From Perkinsus olseni (taxonomy: Eukaryota > Perkinsozoa > Perkinsida): a DNA stretch of 48,603 nucleotides. Below, piece by piece: positions 10,001 to 20,280 of the stretch. Location: NCBI GenBank assembly GCA_013115125.1, contig JABANN010000236.1, positions 1 to 48,603 on the forward strand, written 5' to 3'. The translations under genes were made by a program, and so were the position numbers. The notes under the pieces were generated by a model. The model made no database searches, had not been told where the DNA came from, and was given only the letters and a program-made list of their open reading frames with translations. The stretch's first letter is position 1; each line of letters starts with the position of its first letter.

Positions 10001-11946
10001 CAAGCAATGGAAAAGAGCATCGAGAAGTCCTTCAAGCTTCCCAGGATTCAGGACTCCTAAATTAGGAGGCCGCGAATGCTGCAGTGCAGAGATGCGACGA
10101 CGCAACCTGCTGAGGGAGCGGCTCCAATCCATTCCGACGTCGCGTGGACAGCGCACGCCGCCTGTAAGCCGGTCTCAACACTTGTAGATGACCTTCAATT
10201 TGAGCGCTCGCTATTATGGGTCCTATTATAATATGAGTGCCCTATTATAAGTGCAATCACTCCGCAAAGGTGCCCGAGGCACCGTGTTTCTATTCTGTAT
10301 ACACATGCATACGGTGCCACAGAGCTCCGAGCTTTGTTGACCTCGGAGAGAGGCTCAGGCTGAGGCGGAGGTCACACAGGAGAGCACACACTGTATTGGC
10401 TGAGCCGCTCAGCCAATACAGTGTGTGCTCGTTCCGGACATCGGGTTGGCGGGGTGCGACTAATGGCATCCCTGAACGCTTCCATTCTACCTTAAAGCAA
10501 CGGTTATCCTGAGCAAGTACTCCGGGCCCATCGCAAGTGCGGCTCAACCGGGTCAAGCAGACTGTTGCGTCCTGACCCTGGGTCAGTGACCCACATCGGG
10601 AATGGGATATCCCCAAGGTTGTCTGGCGTCGTCAGACCAGACAGTCCGGGACTGTCCCCTGCTCACTTAGACGGAGCTGCGAGATGCGGCCGGTGTGCTT
10701 AGAAGGGGAGTGGCTCCAGGGTCCGATGAAGTCACCAAGGACATCATTGAGGACACTCTTCCGGAGCTAGGCAAAAGTGGCCCCGCGACTTCACCCGATG
10801 ATTCGAGTATGGTTTATTCCCTCGAGGCTGCAACCCGTCCAAAGGAATCTTCCGAACGGCTCCTGAGCTGTCTCAAGGTCTCGTCACGCCTGCGATCCCC
10901 AGCAGTGCACGGGTGCTGTTGGCGTAGGCACCGAGCGGGTGTGTGGATATAGAGATCCAACGCGTGTAGATATAGAGCGACCGTCGAGAGGACGTGTGGC
11001 TTGGCTCCTAATGTTCTTCACCAACGACGCGCAGGGAGTCGACCAACCCTGGGTATATCGCATCACGTCGACCGCTCCTCACGCTAAGATGAGCTAAAAA
11101 GTTGAGCCTCTGTGATATGTTCCGCAGTTGTGTCTCTACAAGTTGGATGTCGGTTCCGCCACTCCTGCTGATGACACCGGCGAAGTGGGTCATCGAGCCC
11201 GACGAAGTGTCAGAAACCCTGACTCGGGATGTGAATCCCGGGATGTTTCAACGCAATTGGCGGCCAACACGTGTTCGGAATCTCCCTATTTCTGATACTT
11301 GACGCCTACGTGAATGTTGAGACCTTTATGTGGTTTTTCAATCGTTGCAAACGATTCGCCTTCCAATCGTTGGTGCTCGGCTTAAAGCATGTCATCAGAT
11401 ACGCTGGAGTGTCTGTTGAGGTAAATTTCTCCTCTAGCGCTGGTCACATGCGTAAGATGCATGAACTGAGTGGCAGCCAGAAATCTGCCGTGAGCCATCG
11501 CCGCTGCCTGCTTCCGTAGCATTCTCAATCCTCAGGTTGCCGTTGCCCTCCTTTTCGCCGTACTGCGTTCCGAACAGCCTCCTCTGTACCTTCTGGATGA
11601 GATTGATTCAGCATTGGATGCTCAGTAGCAAGACGAAGTCCTCGGCTTTGATGCATCGGTTACCGGAATGTTGTAGATACCGCGAGGCTTTTGCAAGGCT
11701 CATATCTTCTGTCACCAACCCGAATCCTTTAGGGCATCGCCCCCCTCCACCAGCCCAGGTACCATATGATAGCGTGAACTATCGTGCGGCGAATCCCTCA
11801 CTTCGTCTCCTTGTCAGGTCATTTGCAGCACCTTCCGGCCAGAGATCTGCCGCATAGCTGATCGATGCTATGAAGTGTCTATTGCAAATAGAAGCAGCCG
11901 TGTTACGTTGTTATCTGATTATGATCAATACTTTGCTCAAGCCTGA
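4038..11946 (+). CDS. SMC3: SMC3 cohesin ATPase, tandem copy 1
   Basis: Structural maintenance of chromosomes protein 3, one arm of the cohesin ring. Exon 1 (4038-4159) encodes [19 protein letters not shown] and the Walker [10 protein letters not shown]. Exons 4201-4277, 4325-4445, 4491-4574, 4623-4730, 4822-4944, 4986-5085 and one starting at 5133 follow in frame, including [19 protein letters not shown]. Coiled coil, then a hinge (CAEVTGGISLFNVLVENDEV, about 6860-6940; GGYIDPRRYTR after it) and the returning coil to about 9500. The C-terminal head is on exons 11399-11489 (signature ELSGSQKSA), 11536-11624 (Walker B LYLLDEIDSALDAQ), 11677-11758 and 11818-11946. Odd points: signature Gly is Ser, the usual acetylated Lys-Lys is Thr-Thr, one intron is 1.7 kb and another holds an antisense tRNA gene. 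Middle exons are only roughly placed, so I cannot exclude a disabling change there. Confidence 0.85.
5817..5888 (-). tRNA. tRNA-Trp (CCA), antisense in an SMC3 copy 1 intron
   Basis: The 72-nt minus-strand sequence folds as a full cloverleaf: acceptor GGCCCTG paired with CGGGGTC (two G-U pairs) and discriminator A, D arm GCGC/GCGC, anticodon stem TCTGA/TCAGA with loop CTCCAGA (anticodon CCA), and T arm GTCCG/CGGGC around TTCGAAT. No intron is seen. A run of six T directly downstream is a good RNA polymerase III terminator. It lies in the SMC3 copy 1 intron that starts at about 5704 and ends near 6000. Confidence 0.95.
10382..10430. repeat. 49-bp perfect palindrome in SMC3 copy 1 intron
   Basis: Arms 10382-10405 and 10407-10430 are perfect reverse complements (24 bp each) around a single centre base at 10406. 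The arm begins GAGCACACACTGTATTGGCT. Neither arm extends outward past its end. Such near-zero-loop palindromes are unstable and suggest a recent origin, for example joined terminal inverted repeats of a foldback element. Confidence 0.9.
10573..10655. repeat. Cluster of short palindromes
   Basis: Within 83 bp lie overlapping palindromes: TGACCCTGGGTCA (10573-10585), TGGGTCAGTGACCCA (10579-10593), GGGATATCCC (10604-10613), GTCTGG with CCAGAC (10621-10626 and 10637-10642) and ACAGTCCGGGACTGT (10641-10655). They lie about 140 bp downstream of the 49-bp palindrome in the same intron. Confidence 0.75.
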
Positions 11947-12090
11947 ATCCATCACAGCAATCTTCAACGTTCAAATTAAGTTTCTTGAGGAGGGAACGCG
12001 AGTTGGTCAATTGCTGGGGAATGACGAGTGCTCCCTATACACAGTGACTGATTGTCACCTTACTAATAAATTCCTTCTTCCGTCATCATC

Positions 12091-15000
12091 ATGCATTTGA
12101 AGAAGCTCACTATAAAAGGCTATAAGACCTATCGAGATCTCACCACAATAGTAGACCTTCACGCCGGGGTTAACGTATTCGTAGGACTCAATGGCAGCGG
12201 CAAGAGCAATATGTGAGGTCAGCTTCTGACTGAAACTTGTGCAGCTCGTAATTGAGTAGATACTCAGCTGTCCGCTTCGTCCTCGGGGGAGAAAGGATTG
12301 CCTCAGAGCAGCAAAGGAGATCCTTGCTTCATCAGAGTAACGCCGAACACCGGTTGGACGAGTGACTGGGCCCCTTAGTTTGACGAATGGTCGTACTGTA
12401 GGCCATGGGCGGCAAGCAAGCTCGGCTTATGTCGAGCTCACACTCAACAACGCTGACGGTCGAATACCCATCGATAAAGCAGAGGTTACCTTGAGGAGGA
12501 CAATCACCCTGAAAACAGATGTGTAGCTACAGTTGAACGTTAAAGTTCGAAGTATCCTGATGGCCAGGTATCACTGGGATGGCAAGCAGGCTACAAAGAG
12601 CGAAGTTAACAGCTGGCTGGAAGCTGCCGGCGTCAGCACTAAGAGCAGGACGTGAGATCACGCCATTCTGAAGCGTTCGATGCAGCTTTAGGGGGGAGAG
12701 CAGAGTCCACTTCAGATATTACGTGGTAGAGCAAGGCAAGGTCACATCGTTGGCCCTGATCTCCGATGCTAAGCGTCTTGATTTGCTGAAAGAAGTCTCG
12801 GGGACACGCGTCTACGACTTGAGGTCGGTGCTTCCTGCCACCCCGGTGATACGGTCGAGTGGCTGATGTGGTAGGCGGGAAGAATCTCTAGCGGTTATTG
12901 AGAAAACCAAAAAGAAACGAGAACAGACGTCGGAGATCATCGAGGAGATACGCGAGAAACTCGACCAGCTAGACAGAGATCGGACGGAACTTCGCGAGTG
13001 AGCACTAACGAGTCAGTATTTTCTAACTTTTTATTTGATAGATTCGAGCATACTGTTCGCGAGAAGACGGCTCTCGAAATCGTCATAGCTGATCGGGAGA
13101 GGAAACAATGCGGAGAGAGGATAAAAGAACTCGAGAACGAGGTTCGTCTGCCTCGTCGATCTCACCGATATGGTGTCGACGCGAGAATTGTTGTGAACAT
13201 CGACTCAGGTTGATATGGACTTAACGGCAGTGCGCCGAACCTTTCTGCCTCAGGCCAAGGAAGTACAGCGCGAGTTTGCAGAGGAAAGTGCGGTACTTGC
13301 TGACATGACCAGAGAGCTTGAGGAGGAGAAAGCTAAACTTGACACCGTCAACGAGGAGGTCAAAGGATACAGTTCTAGAGGTTCGATCATGAACCAGAGA
13401 TTCGCCTTGGTCGAGAAGCTCTCTCTAGTTTCGGTACTTAGCAAAGATCGTAACGGATTATCGATTGAGCATGCGGAGCTTTCAGCCGGCTACCAAATGC
13501 GTGAGGGAGGCGAAATAGCGAGTAGGTAGCTCATAATATGCTGTTCGTGTTATACTGTTAATGGAAAGGTTATGGTGAGGTCGACGGGCTCCGCAGTGAG
13601 CTGGAGACCACCAGACGGGAGGCCGAATGTTTGACGGAAGAGCTTGAACATGAGCGGGAAGCACTCGCCGTTAACGAAGGGAGGCTCCGGTGACTACAAC
13701 TCTCCTCGCTAAAGAACTCGAGGGCCTCTGGAGGCTACGCTCTGGCATTTGATCAAAACTGCTTGGAGTTCACTACTGAGTGAACAGTAGCGAACTTGCG
13801 GGGCAGTATACAATGACAGCTGTGGGGTTCGAACCCACGCCCTTTCGGAATGGCGCCTAAAGCCACCGCCTTAGACCACTCGGCCAAACTGTCTGTGCGT
13901 AAGTTGACATTAACTACGAGTATTGCCATCTGACATCGATGCAATGCTCTCCCTGACGTGTTCTCCCCTCAGCGAGCTCCATGCTGATGTTGATGAGCTC
14001 AACAGAAGCAGAGAGAAGTTCGTGATTAGAGACGGTCCCAAGTAGTCGGGAACTGGTCAAACATACGCTGGAATATCAAAGTCATCCGAGGTCCGCAACA
14101 TTCTCCCAACCGGAAGACACGTTAACACACAAACTGGAGGTCAGAGAGAGACGGTACGAGGAGGTTCGAGAGATTGCAAAACAGCAGAAGCACAACGTAG
14201 ACGCCCAAGAAAATGAATGTGAGCCGTGAACATTACCAACGTGCGACACAATTATCGATCGGCAATGACCATTCGAATTCATCTGCTATGGTGAGCTATT
14301 CCATTTGAAGGGCTCTCTGGGAAGCCTTGAAATTTGATCAAGTTAACTATCAACATAAGCCCGAGCTGGAGCATGCAAGAACTCTCCCTCTGCGCAGACT
14401 CCATCATTGTACGTAAGATAGAAGAAAAGGAGGCAGAAAGTGAGGTCGTTAACGAGAACAGTGCACGTTTGAAAAGGGAGGTCGAAGACGTGAGCGCTGA
14501 GATCCTAGGAGTGTCTGAACGATTGAGGCAAACCAACAGAGTAGGCGCGTAATGAACGTCTTCTGAGGGCTCTACAGCGAACATGGGCCATAGTCCACAG
14601 CCTTCAGGTCCTCTCTTCCGTCGGAAAGAACCTAACTGAGCTGCGAAAGGAGAAGCAAGATCTATTGGATACCTTTTGGCAAGCCAGTCCGCCCGGGACT
14701 CGGGAAGGGTAGTCGTGCACGATCTCCGGATACCCGAGCAGTCTTCCACTTGCGTTTGAGATACGCCGCCATCATGGAAGCGAACCTCCCGGGAGTCCAC
14801 GGCTTACTGCTCGAACATATAAGTGTACCTGAGGTAAGATCGCTGCTCGGCTACAAGCATTATCCCAGCGGCGCAGCCTCGGCGTTCAGGAGTATCGGCT
14901 GGCCGTCGAGGTGACGGCAGGGCCGCAGCTGTTCAATATACTAGTCGATGATGGGGAAGTGATGGGCCGATGCATGGACCTGCTGAAGAGAAAGCAAGCA

Positions 15001-18000
15001 GAGAGTGGCAAATCATTCAGAGCCACCTTCATGTCTCTAGAGGAGGTATTTATCCGCAATAAGACGCTTCCGGCCAACGTGAAGACTCACACCCTAGGCG
15101 AAGGAACGCGACTCGTCGCAAAATCCCCCAGGCAGCGTAGCCGACTCACTCCCCCTCGCCGATGTCATCGAAAGCCCGGACTGGGTCCGGTGCGTGGTCC
15201 AGAGGGTGTGGGAGAGGTATCCCGACAGCTGTAACGTGCTACTGTAATGAGGCTATCTCTGCATAGGTTCATTCTCGTCACGGGAGCAACTGAGGGTCCA
15301 GCTGGTCATGAGTTCAGCACAGTCACGCGTGAAGGGGATATCTTCAGCCGGAACGGTGAGCTCATGGCGATGAAGTCCGTACATAGCAGCGACTCATGAT
15401 AGCTCATCCATCAGGTCTACTCGAGGGAGGTTTTTTCGACTCTCGACGATGCACAAGACTGGAGGAGTGGTAATCCTACAGTCCATCCTCCCTCGGGATA
15501 TGCAGTCTGTATGTACATCTTTCATCGGCTTCAGGGAGCGTGTGTCAAGGGTTAAGCATGAAGTGAAGTTGCTCGAGGACAGACTGGAGAACGTCACTGC
15601 CAATTTGTTGACGGAGCGGTCTGCCGAGAAAAACCTCAAGCGAAGGCTCCTCAGCATTCGAGTTAACTTACAGCGGAACCTCCGAGTAGGAGCCTCTGAC
15701 GAGGCCTAGTTATCATCGAGCCTTGCTTCCCGATCAGGCGGAGGCCGTGAAAGGTCGACAACTTTCGGAACTCCGAGATGCAAGGCAGCGATCGAGCGAC
15801 AGCATCTACTTGGCGGCGCGGTAGCCTTCGTCTCATTTCCGATAAGCGAACAGCGAGCTCACAGCTCCTGGACCTAACGAACGCTTCATCGTCAAGTTTC
15901 AAGGTTGTCGAGAGAATACGATGCCGAACAGAAGTCACTGGAACTCGAAATCGCCGCGATAGAGGCTGAGCGCAGTGAGTTACCGACCAGTCGTAGCGTT
16001 GGAGCCGTGTATGCATAGAATCTCCAGTCACTGATACGGGAGAGCTCACGGAGGCGGACGGCGTACAGCTCGAGAATCTGGTAGAGGAGCTAGCGAAGAA
16101 GCGTCAAGAAGTGTCGGAGAACTCTCAGTGATATCGCACTGCTGCTTCCTCCTCCTAGCTGGACACCTCCTGATTTGGTTTCGCGTAGGAAAGTCGCGGA
16201 GCGCCGCGCTGCTATCGGCAAACTCCGGTCTCGACTGACTCTGTTGATCGACGGACGATTGTCCCCGCTCGAGGAGCAGTTGCGTGCTGCGATCTTGGCG
16301 ACTACGGAGGAGCAGCAAGATGACTTAGAGAAGGAGAGGTTGGCGTCACTTCGGGCGAACTGTCTCGTGGGAGCTTATCCTCAGGAGTATTCGATGGTTG
16401 GCTGGTGAGCTCACTGAGATCGAACAGGAACTCGCCCTCGCCAGCGAGAGGCTCTCGGAGTTACGCGAGCTTCAGTCATCCAAATGTAGGCTTCCTTAAT
16501 GGTACGTCATCATCCGGTGTTATTCAGCGTCGTGCGTGGAGGGCATGGAGGCCGAGGCTGCTGATCTCGAGGCGTCAGTTGCGAGTCTCAAGGGAGCTTA
16601 TGATGAGAAGACAAATGAAATAAAGGTGTAAGGACGAGTCGGGCTAGCAGCGAGCTCTCCTTGCACGGATTGCACCTCAGCTACGAGGAACGACGTGCCC
16701 TTGCTGACACTAAGTTGGACGACATCATCGCTCACCAACCCGACGTGGACAACCTTGACGATGTTATCAGGGAGATGACCGATGTAACTGTCACCATTCG
16801 GTTGGAATACTCCTTTCTGGTGGGTGTTTCAAAACTTCGGGTACGTCGGAGTGTTCGGACGTGGCATGTACACGTATCCGCTGCGAAGAACGATGTGAAC
16901 ATCGAACGGTATATGGTAAAGTTACCTACGTTTTACTATCTCAAGTAAGCTAGTTTGCACGGCAAGAAACACGATGGTGTTTTCTCACAACTTCTACTAT
17001 CGTTGGTAGCAGGCTGGGGCACTGGAAATACTTTTCCACTCCTGGATCGGGCTCCCAAAGTTGATTGGGATGGCGTCGCTGCTCAGGACACGCCGCAGCT
17101 GCGTAAGAGGCTCTTGAAGTGCGCCAAGGCTGTGTCAAGATTCGCCAGCGTGAATAACAAAGCCGCCGAACAGTGAGATGGTTGAGGCTTAACGCCTCTC
17201 TTGCTGACCACATTAATAGGTTTGGGGAGTTCAACGGCCAATATGAAGATCTCCTGCAGAAGCAACGGGAAATGGATGAGGGCCAGGTGAGTACGTGCCT
17301 TTAAGGCATCTTCCTGACCCATGCAGCGAAAACTGTGCTTGAGTTACGCCAATGATTATTATATAGTTGATGACTGCCAGGTTTGTAGGGGTCGGAACGC
17401 TTGTTGTGTCAGGCGGCTATAGATGACCTCATCAGGAGCCTCGACGCCGAGAAGAAAGATAATATTGTCAAGAGCTTCGCCCAGATCAACGAGAACTTCT
17501 CCGAAACATTCTCCGCACTTGTAGACCGCCCGTTACTCTGTTTGTGCTGCCAGTCGGTGGCTCAAGGTGCCCGACGGAAGCGCAAAAATGAAACTGCTTA
17601 GACGGGGTCACAGCGAGGAGGACGGCGAAGATAGTGACGACACGACCTCGTCAATGACAGACGAGGAGTGAGCTGACGACTACACACGATGGCTTCTCGA
17701 CTGTATCACAGGTACGTCGGTGTGGCGCTGGAGGTTACCTTCTCTCGCAGCCGGAGTCGAATGAAGAGAATGTATGAGCTCAGCGGAGGTCAGAAGACTG
17801 TGGTACGTGTCGGGGCGAGGAGCCTTCGCAACTTTATGCGAAAAGCACGAGGACATTCCGGACACAAGTTTCATCAGATTGCTGAGAACGACGTCCATCA
17901 TTCAGGTCGCAGTTGCACTCCTCTTCGCTATGCAGAAGACAGAGCAGCCGCCGTTCTATCTATTTGACGAGATTGATGCTGCTCTCGATCCCCAGTAAGA

Positions 18001-18286
18001 TTCCGAGACAGCATCTGGCACACGCGAAGGTGCATTGTCGTACCCAAGGTACCGTGAGGCTGTGGCGCGTCTCGTAGCATCTGTTGCCAACCCTGAGTCT
18101 GGCGCTCCAGCCCAGGTGACTAAGACGGTTGACGACTGCGAGAGGGAATCGGATCCTCCTCAGGTTATCTGCACAACGTTTCACTCTGAGCTGTGTCAAG
18201 TCGCTGACAGGCATTATCGAGTGTCTATCAATGACTGCAGTAGCAGCGTCGCCGTAATCAATGGCGGCTGTCAACATCTACTATGA
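12091..18286 (+). CDS. SMC3: SMC3 cohesin ATPase, tandem copy 2
   Basis: Second SMC3 gene, 144 bp after copy 1. Exons read directly: 12091-12212 (Walker [10 protein letters not shown]), 12260-12336, 12402-12522, 12568-12651 and 12716-12823 ([28 protein letters not shown]). Coil exons follow, then a hinge ([21 protein letters not shown], about 14900-14960), the returning coil with [12 protein letters not shown] near 17490, an acidic linker, and the head exons 17712-17802 (signature [10 protein letters not shown]), 17906-17994 (Walker [15 protein letters not shown]), 18049-18115 and 18164-18286. Signature and Walker motifs are canonical, so of the two this is the better candidate for the working cohesin SMC3. 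Exon positions and phases match copy 1, yet apart from exon 1 the two differ heavily, which argues for an old tandem duplication. The Lys-Lys acetylation site of other eukaryotes reads Lys-Thr here. Some coil exons are only roughly placed. Confidence 0.88.
13814..13893 (-). tRNA. tRNA-Leu (TAG), antisense in an SMC3 copy 2 intron
   Basis: 80-nt minus-strand class II tRNA: acceptor GACAGTT paired with AGCTGTC (one G-U pair), discriminator A, D arm GGCC...GGC with GAGTGGTCTAA loop, anticodon stem GTGGC/GCCAT with loop TTTAGGC (anticodon TAG), long variable arm, and T arm CGTGG...CCACA with loop GTTCGAACC. No intron. No long T run directly follows; the first TTTT downstream is about 60 nt away. 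It lies in the SMC3 copy 2 intron between about 13690 and 13970. Confidence 0.93.
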
Positions 18287-18624
18287 TGAGCACTTTTATC
18301 ATGTCCTTCTACTTAGTTTTCTCTCCTCAAGCAAGTCCTTTTCCTGCGAGTCAGTGCATCTGGCTTTGCCGCTAACGTTCGTTTACTTCTACTGACCTGG
18401 TTGTGTTGTGGAGAGCGGATATGCGCCGACTTCCAGAAACGCTTCAATAGAATATCTTCCCCAACTCGTTTCCTTCATCAACTAAACGTTATGGGAGAGA
18501 CTGATACGTATGTGGAACTCGACTACAGATCTACCAAAACTAAGGAAGAACGAAAAGAGGGCACGACACGCAATAGGTAGGCACACTTTCAAGATTATGG
18601 AGTAAACGCTGTCGATAAACGTCC
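18287..18624. other. Intergenic stretch after SMC3 copy 2
   Basis: Mostly without recognisable content. A 29-codon frame at 18491-18580 (plus) begins MGETDTYVELDYRSTKTKEE and ends at a GTAGGC donor-like sequence; it could be a first coding exon, but I could not find a convincing next exon, so it is not called as a gene. Confidence 0.3.
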
Positions 18625-19378
18625 TCATTCACGCGTCGGAACGGCTCGCTGCGTGTGGGAGGCATCCAGCTCGCCAGCTGAGTTAAGCTGTGCCAGCTCA
18701 TCTTTGTCCATGGCGGCAGCCTCGGCCCGTGCTAGTGCCAGATCGCTCAGTATGCCTTCTGTGTCCCAGCTTTTCGATGCCTGACACAAGTCAAGGAGCG
18801 CAGAGGTCCGAGAGGAGATCATTCTACCCGGACCCAGTAGTCGAACACACACACGCTCTGGTCGAGTTTCTTCAAAAGCCAGAACTCGAATGGAGGGCAG
18901 GTTGTCGGCAAGTCTGCGGCGGAGAGCTCTCCCGCTGCACCTGACCAGTGCATGGTGGTATTTAGGACCAAGCGTGGCCGTCAGGAGAGCCTTGCGAAAC
19001 ACGGACGCTTACTCAGTATTTTTGCTCCCGCCGACGGCGTCAGCAGAACTGCCCGAGGAGTATGGGCATAGTAGCTTTCATATTCCGTGCAGAAACCTCG
19101 CTTGGTAGAGCCACCTCCGATGCGACCAGGCGAGTCGAAAGAGCAGTGCTAAGCATGAATACATGCAGCATGCTTCTTCTGGTTCGCCGTCGCCGAGCTC
19201 CGAAAATTCTTCCCGAGATTGAGCGGAGCCCGTAAGCCACGAACTGTGGGTAGAGCCCTTCCCCCACCTGCGGAACTCTCGTGCCGGGCATTTCCGGCAG
19301 TTGTGGAAAGAGCGAGACGAAGTCGGGTATGGGTCCGATGACGGTCGCAGGAGCGGATGTGGGTTCATGAGCAGGGTA
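18625..19378 (-). CDS. Hypothetical protein, multi-exon, minus strand
   Basis: I do not recognise the family. The best-looking coding parts on the minus strand are an opening frame from about 19378 (MYPAHEPTSAPATVIGPIPD and on to PEMPGTRVPQ before a GTGGGG donor), a middle piece around 19000-19110 (TKRGFCTEYESYYAHTPRAV), and a C-terminal piece with RALRRRLADNLPSIRVLAFE, a GT-AG intron of about 48 bp, then SKSWDTEGILSDLALARAEA and the stop at 18625-18627. The last piece looks alpha-helical and acidic. Exon joins in the middle are unresolved, and the whole model could be two genes or a decayed one. It lies tail to tail with SMC3 copy 2. Confidence 0.38.
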
Positions 19379-19381
19379 CAT

Positions 19382-20280
19382 AATCAGCTGTGCCGTGAGG
19401 GGACGATGAGAAAATCATTCCTGTGCTGTTGACAATCATAATCATTCAAGCTTGTCATCATCTAAGGGAGGTAGCACCTATGTTATCGTGGTCGTAATGA
19501 TACTCGACGTAGACAAATAACTTTCCTCCGCACGCTCCTCTAGACAATTGACGCTTTCGCAAACAGAGCCCCTGCACACATCGTCGAACCAGACGGCTAG
19601 CATCCGGTGAGAGGAAGGCCAAGGTGATCGGACATGAGCATCGCTGAGCGAGAATTTGGTGAACAGCAATACAGTGTCAGAGAATAGAATATAATAACAT
19701 CGCCAAAAGGGAGAGTGCATCCCAGGCATGTCGGTTTGAACTCATCAGTCATCCTGGGCTAGTCTGCAGAGCTCGAGCCTGGCTCTTGGAGGGGCAGCTC
19801 TCTTCCGATCAGCTTGGGAATCACGCATAACAAACCAGAGGGAGCCTCGGGGCACATCCCTTTGGGAGGGGAGACCCCAGTCGGCGAACAAGATGCCGCA
19901 GACCCTGCAGTGCGGGGTACCACGATGCCCACGCTGCTCAGTATCCCCAAAGTCAGGCGTTGTGCGGACGCGTGTACAAACGCTGTAGTAGCCGAAAATT
20001 TTGACCCAAAAGTGAGAAGGAATATCGAATGAGGAATGACGGCCTGGCAACGAAAGGCAGGTCTCAGGAGCACACCCTAAGTCCGCCGCCGTGAACATTG
20101 ACAAGTCAACCCTCCAGCGGTAGGAAACACGTATTAATCACTGGATATGAAATCCATAGTAGCTAACATGATAAATAAGTAGGGCCTCGAAGGCCGAGGA
20201 GGCGATGCCCCTAGACTAGACAACGCTCTGGAAGACACCGGGGCCGGCAAAAGCAGCTGAAGCGTTGGCATCCGAGACGC
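19382..20280. other. Stretch without a secure gene
   Basis: Between the hypothetical minus-strand gene and the end of the first alpha-galactosidase gene. Open frames exist on both strands at 19745-20104 (minus, 119 codons) and 19814-20032 (plus, 72 codons), overlapping each other. Neither has a domain I recognise, and the evidence does not decide between them. No RNA gene or repeat seen. Confidence 0.3.

Larger units (their letters stand above)
9662..11398 (+). other. 1.74-kb intron of SMC3 copy 1, probable insertion
   Basis: In SMC3 copy 2 the linker exon (ending DEE) joins the signature exon across an intron of about 45 bp. In copy 1 the same junction (linker ending VDE, then AA plus A to give K, then YAGVSVEV) is 1737 bp apart, with a GTAGGC donor and CATCAG acceptor. 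The added DNA has an 11-G run near 9903-9913, several palindromes at 10382-10655, and no recognisable gene; a minus-strand frame near 9833-10156 and a plus-strand frame near 10695-10952 match nothing I know. A non-autonomous mobile element, or several, is the likeliest origin. Confidence 0.55.

Noticed and set aside
19745-20104. Overlapping open frames on both strands as a gene
   Set aside because: Neither frame shows a domain, a good start context or splice-linked neighbours, and the two contradict each other. Left as unassigned sequence.
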